10,056 nt of DNA, taken from Bacteroidales bacterium UBA4417. Lineage in GTDB: Bacteria > Bacteroidota > Bacteroidia > Bacteroidales > UBA4417. The stretch lies in NCBI GenBank assembly GCA_002389705.1, contig DGQJ01000028.1:1-10056 (forward strand), written 5' to 3'. The stretch's first letter is position 1. Each line of letters opens with the position of its first letter. The translations under genes and the position numbers were made by a program. The notes under the pieces are model-generated. The model was not told the origin of the DNA. It did no database searches and was given only the letters and a program-made list of their open reading frames with translations. This document shows positions 7,740 to 10,056 of the stretch, piece after piece.

Positions 7740-8273
7740 TTATTTTTTCTGAAGCAGCAGTTCTGTAATGGCTTTTTCGTAGGTTTCCTTTGGTAAAGCG
7801 CCTTGTGCCATCTGAGGGTCGGCATTTACCGGGCAGAAGAATACTGTTGGTATGCTGCGGATGCCGAAAAATTGTGAAAGCTCCGGTTCTTTATCGGTGT
7901 TCACTTTATAAATAGTAACCTGGCCCTTATACTTTTCACCCAGTTCGGCCATAATGGGGGCTACCATTTTACAGGGCCTGCACCAATCGGCATAAAAATC
8001 GATGATGCACGGCTTGTCGCCTTTAAAGGTCCACTGCTTGGGGTTCTTCTCAAAGTCATATACTTTTTCAAGAAACATGGCTTTGGTAAGATATACAACA
8101 TGCTCTTCGGAAGCTGGATTTGCAGTGTTTGTTTCTGTATTCGATGCAGTTTGCGTTATTTCCGGTGCAACTGCACCCTTGCCGGCAGTATTTTTACCCG
8201 GGGCGGCTGATCCTCCGCAGCTGCTAAGCCAAACTATGGAAAGTAGCGCCGCGCCAATGATTGTCTTTTTCAT
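7740..8273 (-). CDS. Thioredoxin-domain lipoprotein (CRPC active site)
   Basis: A 177-aa predicted lipoprotein: a basic N-terminus (MKK), hydrophobic core and lipobox LSSC with the acylated cysteine at C19, then a low-complexity linker rich in A, T, N and E (about 20-57), then a thioredoxin domain (about 58-177). The active site is WCRPCK (C98, C101), with arginine in place of the usual glycine; the cis-proline is P142 in SIPT. Extra cysteines C89 and C147 match C30 and C88 of the cytoplasmic paralogue, and by eye roughly half of the domain residues are identical, so the two arose by duplication. The Arg in the CXXC loop may shift the redox potential. The protein should be membrane anchored on the periplasmic side, acting on envelope disulfides or taking electrons from a DsbD/CcdA-like protein (inference). 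It is first in a two-gene operon. Confidence 0.9.
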   Translation of the reverse strand: MKKTIIGAALLSIVWLSSCGGSAAPGKNTAGKGAVAPEITQTASNTETNTANPASEEHVVYLTKAMFLEKVYDFEKNPKQWTFKGDKPCIIDFYADWCRPCKMVAPIMAELGEKYKGQVTIYKVNTDKEPELSQFFGIRSIPTVFFCPVNADPQMAQGALPKETYEKAITELLLQKK

Positions 8274-8299
8274 ATCTTTTATTGTTTAGTTTCCTGGTG

Positions 8300-8307
8300 C
8301 AAAAATA
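8300..8307 (-). promoter_or_regulatory. Probable -7 promoter element of the thioredoxin operon
   Basis: TATTTTTG on the minus strand is an exact TAnnTTTG match about 27 bases upstream of the lipoprotein ATG. No good TTTG is found 19-21 bases further upstream, so the promoter may be weak or need an activator. It coincides with an 18-bp perfect palindrome. Confidence 0.4.
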
Positions 8308-8318
8308 TGCATATTTTT
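8301..8318. promoter_or_regulatory. 18-bp perfect palindrome over the thioredoxin promoter (candidate operator)
   Basis: AAAAATATGCATATTTTT reads the same on both strands without a spacer or mismatch and covers seven of the eight -7 bases of the thioredoxin promoter. Its position would let a bound dimer block transcription. The AT-rich composition raises the chance of such palindromes, so a regulatory role is only a candidate. Confidence 0.35.
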
Positions 8319-8350
8319 AAATATAACGCATAAATATCACCATTATTTTA

Positions 8351-8358
8351 TATTTTTG
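8351..8358 (+). promoter_or_regulatory. Probable -7 promoter element of the zinc-ribbon gene
   Basis: TATTTTTG is an exact TAnnTTTG match 67 bases before the ATG at 8425. No clear TTTG lies 19-21 bases upstream. It overlaps the first copy of the TTTTGTCA motif. Confidence 0.35.
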
Positions 8359-8402
8359 TCAACAATTATTGTGCCACTGCAATTTTGTCATGAATTTGAC
8401 AA
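8354..8402 (+). repeat. TTTTGTCA direct repeat with an inverted TGACAA copy (candidate operator)
   Basis: TTTTGTCA occurs at 8354-8361 and again at 8383-8390, 29 bases apart. The second copy forms an inverted repeat TTGTCA-N6-TGACAA (8385-8402). All copies lie between the -7 element and the start of the zinc-ribbon gene, as expected for an operator or a leader structure; function is inferred. Confidence 0.35.
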
Positions 8403-8424
8403 TGAAAATATTAGCATTAAACAT

Positions 8425-8847
8425 ATGGATGTTAAAAGAGTTGTAAAGCTAAAGGAATTAATTGGGCAGCTCAGCCCTGACCAGTTCAGGCATTCATTCA
8501 GCAGCCGGGAGGAATGTCTCGAAATATTGGCTCATGCCAAATGGGCAGATGGTTATATTTGCCGTAACTGTGGAAATGATAAATATTGTGCGGGGGGGAC
8601 TCCGTTTTCACGACGCTGTACCCGATGCAAAAAGGACGAATCAGCAACAGCGCATACCATTTTTCATCACTGCCGTATCGATCTGCCACTTGCGTTCGAA
8701 ATGGCATACCTGGTGTGTGGTGCACCTTCAATTCCGGCCCTGGAACTTTCAAAATCACTCGAAACCAGACATACAACCTGCCTGAATTTTAAAAAGCGTA
8801 TCCTGCAGTGCATTCAATCGGATGGAAATATTATTCGTTCGGAATAA
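8425..8847 (+). CDS. Stand-alone zinc-ribbon/HTH protein related to the IS1595 transposase N-terminus
   Basis: A 140-aa protein matching the N-terminal region of IS1595-family transposases: an initial helix with FSSREECLEILAHAKWADGYIC (25-46), a four-cysteine zinc ribbon (C46, C49, C65, C68), the AHTIFH segment (76-81, cf. GTIFH in transposases), and a helical, HTH-like part (about 88-128). The DDE nuclease domain of a transposase is completely absent. The frame stops cleanly and the following bases do not encode it, and no terminal inverted repeats were seen. It is unusually rich in cysteine (10 in 140 residues). I infer a domesticated DNA-binding protein, possibly a regulator of the divergent thioredoxin operon, rather than an active mobile element; a decayed IS is the alternative. 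The frame is open back to a TTG at 8356 that lies in the -7 element, so the ATG at 8425 is preferred. Confidence 0.75.
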   Translation: MDVKRVVKLKELIGQLSPDQFRHSFSSREECLEILAHAKWADGYICRNCGNDKYCAGGTPFSRRCTRCKKDESATAHTIFHHCRIDLPLAFEMAYLVCGAPSIPALELSKSLETRHTTCLNFKKRILQCIQSDGNIIRSE

Positions 8848-8896
8848 GCTTGATTTTGCGTGTGTATTAGATGTTTTTTAATTTTCAGAAGGGATG

Positions 8897-8923
8897 AGGG
8901 GTGAAGGGTGAAGCGGTGAAAGG
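8897..8923 (+). repeat. Short imperfect GGTGAAG tandem repeat
   Basis: GGTGAAG at 8900-8906 and 8907-8913 is followed after one base by GGTGAAA at 8915-8921, within a purine-rich stretch (8888-8923) between the zinc-ribbon gene and the TM2 gene terminator. It is non-coding. Its role is unknown; it could be a copy of a dispersed short repeat or simple slippage. Confidence 0.4.
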
Positions 8924-8950
8924 TTGTCTTGTCCTGAAATAGGATTATTC

Positions 8951-8985
8951 AAAAAAAAATGCCCGTAAAACCTAGTCTACGGGCA
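8951..8985 (-). terminator. Rho-independent terminator of the TM2/DUF2752 genes
   Basis: An 8-bp perfect stem (TGCCCGTA 8960-8967 paired with TACGGGCA 8978-8985) with a 10-base loop is followed on the minus strand by nine U residues (A tract 8951-8959). It lies 23 bases beyond the stop of the TM2 protein. On the plus strand it lacks a good T tract, so it probably does not serve the zinc-ribbon gene. Confidence 0.85.
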
Positions 8986-9008
8986 AATGTTGATTCTTTA
9001 AAAATGAA

Positions 9009-9365
9009 TTAACCCATTCTCGAAATCCATCCCGACACTTCATTGGCAATTTTAATATTGTATTCAAGCGCAATCTGCCTGTAGTTAATCAGGTCGACGA
9101 TGGTGCCGATGAAGCAAAGTCCTGCGGTGAACAAATAAAGTATTCCCATGCCTATCTGGTCGGTGAGGAAACGGTGAACACCGGCAATGCCCAGAAAACC
9201 TGCCAGGCAACTCAGCATAATCAGTTGCGGATCACGACGACGGCTGCGATAAAAATTCGCGAAGTTCAGCAATTGCTGATCGTTATAGTTTTTAACCAAT
9301 GAATCGATGTACGACATTTCCTGCATATCGAGTTCCGGCATCAGTTGATAGATTTTTGTGTTCAT
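9009..9365 (-). CDS. TM2-domain membrane protein
   Basis: A 118-aa protein with a hydrophilic N-terminal part (1-46), a basic stretch YRSRRRD (39-45), and a TM2 domain: a first membrane helix (about 48-62), the connecting GVHRF turn (62-66, cf. GxHrFY in the family) with LTDQIGMG, and a second helix (about 73-93). A short C-terminal amphipathic tail follows. TM2 proteins are small membrane proteins of unknown function in bacteria. The usual tyrosine after HRF is leucine here. The ATG at 9365 gives a normal length. It lies 87 bases downstream of the DUF2752 gene on the same strand and is followed by a terminator, so the pair is probably one transcription unit, although no promoter between them could be excluded. 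Confidence 0.85.
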   Translation of the reverse strand: MNTKIYQLMPELDMQEMSYIDSLVKNYNDQQLLNFANFYRSRRRDPQLIMLSCLAGFLGIAGVHRFLTDQIGMGILYLFTAGLCFIGTIVDLINYRQIALEYNIKIANEVSGWISRMG

Positions 9366-9452
9366 GGTGTAAATGTTTAAAGGTTGTTGTTGCTTGATTT
9401 TTATTTTAAGCTCTTTATTTAGTTGTTATGCACAATATTGCGTGCGTTGTTT

Positions 9453-9776
9453 TCATCTTGCTGTGAAACCAGTTGTTTTTTGAAACTTTACATAATTCCG
9501 GAAAACGACTACAATCCGGAAAATGAATAATCCCAGTGCAAACAATGCCAGGGGGTGCATTTCGAATGATTCGGCCACCCGGCCATGCAGCAGGAGTATC
9601 ATAGCCCTGCCTAATCCACAGCCCGGGCAGTGTTCGAACCCTGCAAGGCTCAGCGGGCAAATGGTAAAATGATTTCCCGACTGAACCGGCGAAACTGCAA
9701 ACACTACAATCACTGCCAGCCAAACCAGGGCTTCGAAATTATGTGTTAAAAATGTCCGCACTTTAATTGTTGTCAT
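9453..9776 (-). CDS. DUF2752 membrane protein
   Basis: A small membrane protein of 107 aa from the ATG at 9776, recognised by the DUF2752 signature: CPLSLAGFEHCPGCGLGRA (40-58) containing C40, C50 and C53, followed by LLLHGRVAESFEMHPLA (61-77). Two hydrophobic helices flank the motif (about 16-31 and 75-93). The family function is unknown; the CPGCG motif resembles a metal or redox site, but that is only suggestive. An in-frame ATG at 9818 would add 14 hydrophilic residues and remains possible. It precedes the TM2 gene, and these two families often occur together in Bacteroidota (my recollection of genome contexts), which suggests a shared membrane role. Confidence 0.82.
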   Translation of the reverse strand: MTTIKVRTFLTHNFEALVWLAVIVVFAVSPVQSGNHFTICPLSLAGFEHCPGCGLGRAMILLLHGRVAESFEMHPLALFALGLFIFRIVVVFRNYVKFQKTTGFTAR

Positions 9777-9930
9777 TGCAGTTTCATCGTGTTGCCAGTT
9801 TGACGCCACCACATCCATTTGGTTACAGTTTTATAGAAAACACTTTAAATTTCATTAACCCAGCGATTTCATGAAAAACTATTCACCGTGATACAGGAAC
9901 CTGCGTAATGCTGAATTCTGTAGTCAGATT

Positions 9931-9962
9931 TTTGTTTATCTCGAACATTTCATGTACGTTTG
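9931..9962 (+). promoter_or_regulatory. Promoter of hutI (exact Bacteroidota consensus)
   Basis: TTTG (9931-9934), a 20-base spacer and TACGTTTG (9955-9962) match TTTG-N19-21-TAnnTTTG exactly. The predicted start point is about 10-15 bases before the ATG at 9982, giving a short leader with no evident Shine-Dalgarno sequence. No histidine-related operator could be recognised. Confidence 0.75.
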
Positions 9963-9981
9963 AACCTCAAAATTAATGATT

Positions 9982-10056
9982 ATGAAAATACTGATTATCA
10001 ATATAAAAGAGCTTGTTGGTATCGATGAGCCGAATAGGGCATTTGTGGCTGGTGCC
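9982..10056 (+). CDS. hutI: Imidazolonepropionase, N-terminal fragment cut by the window edge
   Basis: The first 25 codons read MKILIINIKELVGIDEPN and continue RAFVAGA. This is the characteristic start of Bacteroidota-type imidazolonepropionase, a metal-dependent amidohydrolase that converts 4-imidazolone-5-propanoate to N-formiminoglutamate in histidine degradation. The metal-binding motifs lie beyond the window, so the call rests on the N-terminus alone. An ATG at 9976 in the same frame adds only Met-Ile. The gene is divergent from the DUF2752 gene and has its own strong promoter. Confidence 0.72.
   Translation, partial: MKILIINIKELVGIDEPNRAFVAGA

Noticed and set aside
8390..8446. An 18-codon leader peptide frame before the zinc-ribbon gene
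   Set aside because: It overlaps the real start in another frame and has no run of regulatory codons or attenuator hairpin; it looks like chance.
8425..9008. A complete or truncated IS1595 insertion sequence
   Set aside because: No DDE-domain coding sequence follows, no terminal inverted repeats or target duplications are visible, and the spacer to 8985 is short and contains the neighbour's terminator.
9867..9876. TTTCATGAAA palindrome between the DUF2752 and hutI genes
   Set aside because: Only 10 bases, far from the -7 and -33 elements of either gene; expected by chance in AT-rich sequence.

Overview
The window looks like a chromosomal stretch from a member of the Bacteroidota, probably of the Bacteroidales/Marinilabiliales type. 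The basis is the protein families present (WbqC-like protein, PgpH-type 7TM-HD protein, paired thioredoxins with the FCP...PQMA.GALPK tail, TM2 and DUF2752 proteins, HutI of the MKxLIxNIKELVG type), the near absence of Shine-Dalgarno sequences, and several promoters that fit the Bacteroidota consensus TTTG-N19-21-TAnnTTTG. Base composition is moderate and nothing points to recent large-scale transfer.

Left part (1-3618, + strand): the terminator of an upstream gene is followed by three exported phosphoesterases. They are a glycerophosphodiester phosphodiesterase, an ENPP-type phosphodiesterase/nucleotide pyrophosphatase with a complete set of metal ligands, and a PhoD-like phosphatase. The last two overlap by 4 bases (ATGA) and must be translationally coupled. 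Together they look like an envelope set for stripping phosphate from phosphodiesters.

Middle (3656-7273): a cytoplasmic SH3-NlpC/P60 peptidase resembling YkfC/dipeptidyl-peptidase VI (murein-peptide recycling) is divergent from a large PgpH-like 7TM-HD phosphodiesterase (probable c-di-AMP hydrolase). The latter runs convergently into a WbqC-family protein.

Right part (7289-9776): two paralogous thioredoxins lie in one minus-strand operon, the first a lipoprotein with a CRPC active site and the second cytoplasmic with CGPC. They are divergent from a stand-alone, cysteine-rich zinc-ribbon protein derived from the N-terminal domain of IS1595-family transposases. The divergent spacer has an 18-bp perfect palindrome on the thioredoxin side and repeated TTTTGTCA motifs on the zinc-ribbon side. 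This arrangement is the most interesting part of the window, because it suggests an exapted transposase DNA-binding domain beside redox genes. A TM2-domain protein and a DUF2752 protein follow on the minus strand.

Right edge: the first 25 codons of hutI (imidazolonepropionase, histidine degradation), preceded by an exact Bacteroidota-type promoter. No tRNA, rRNA, CRISPR array or complete insertion sequence was seen, and no gene-free stretch exceeds 300 bases.
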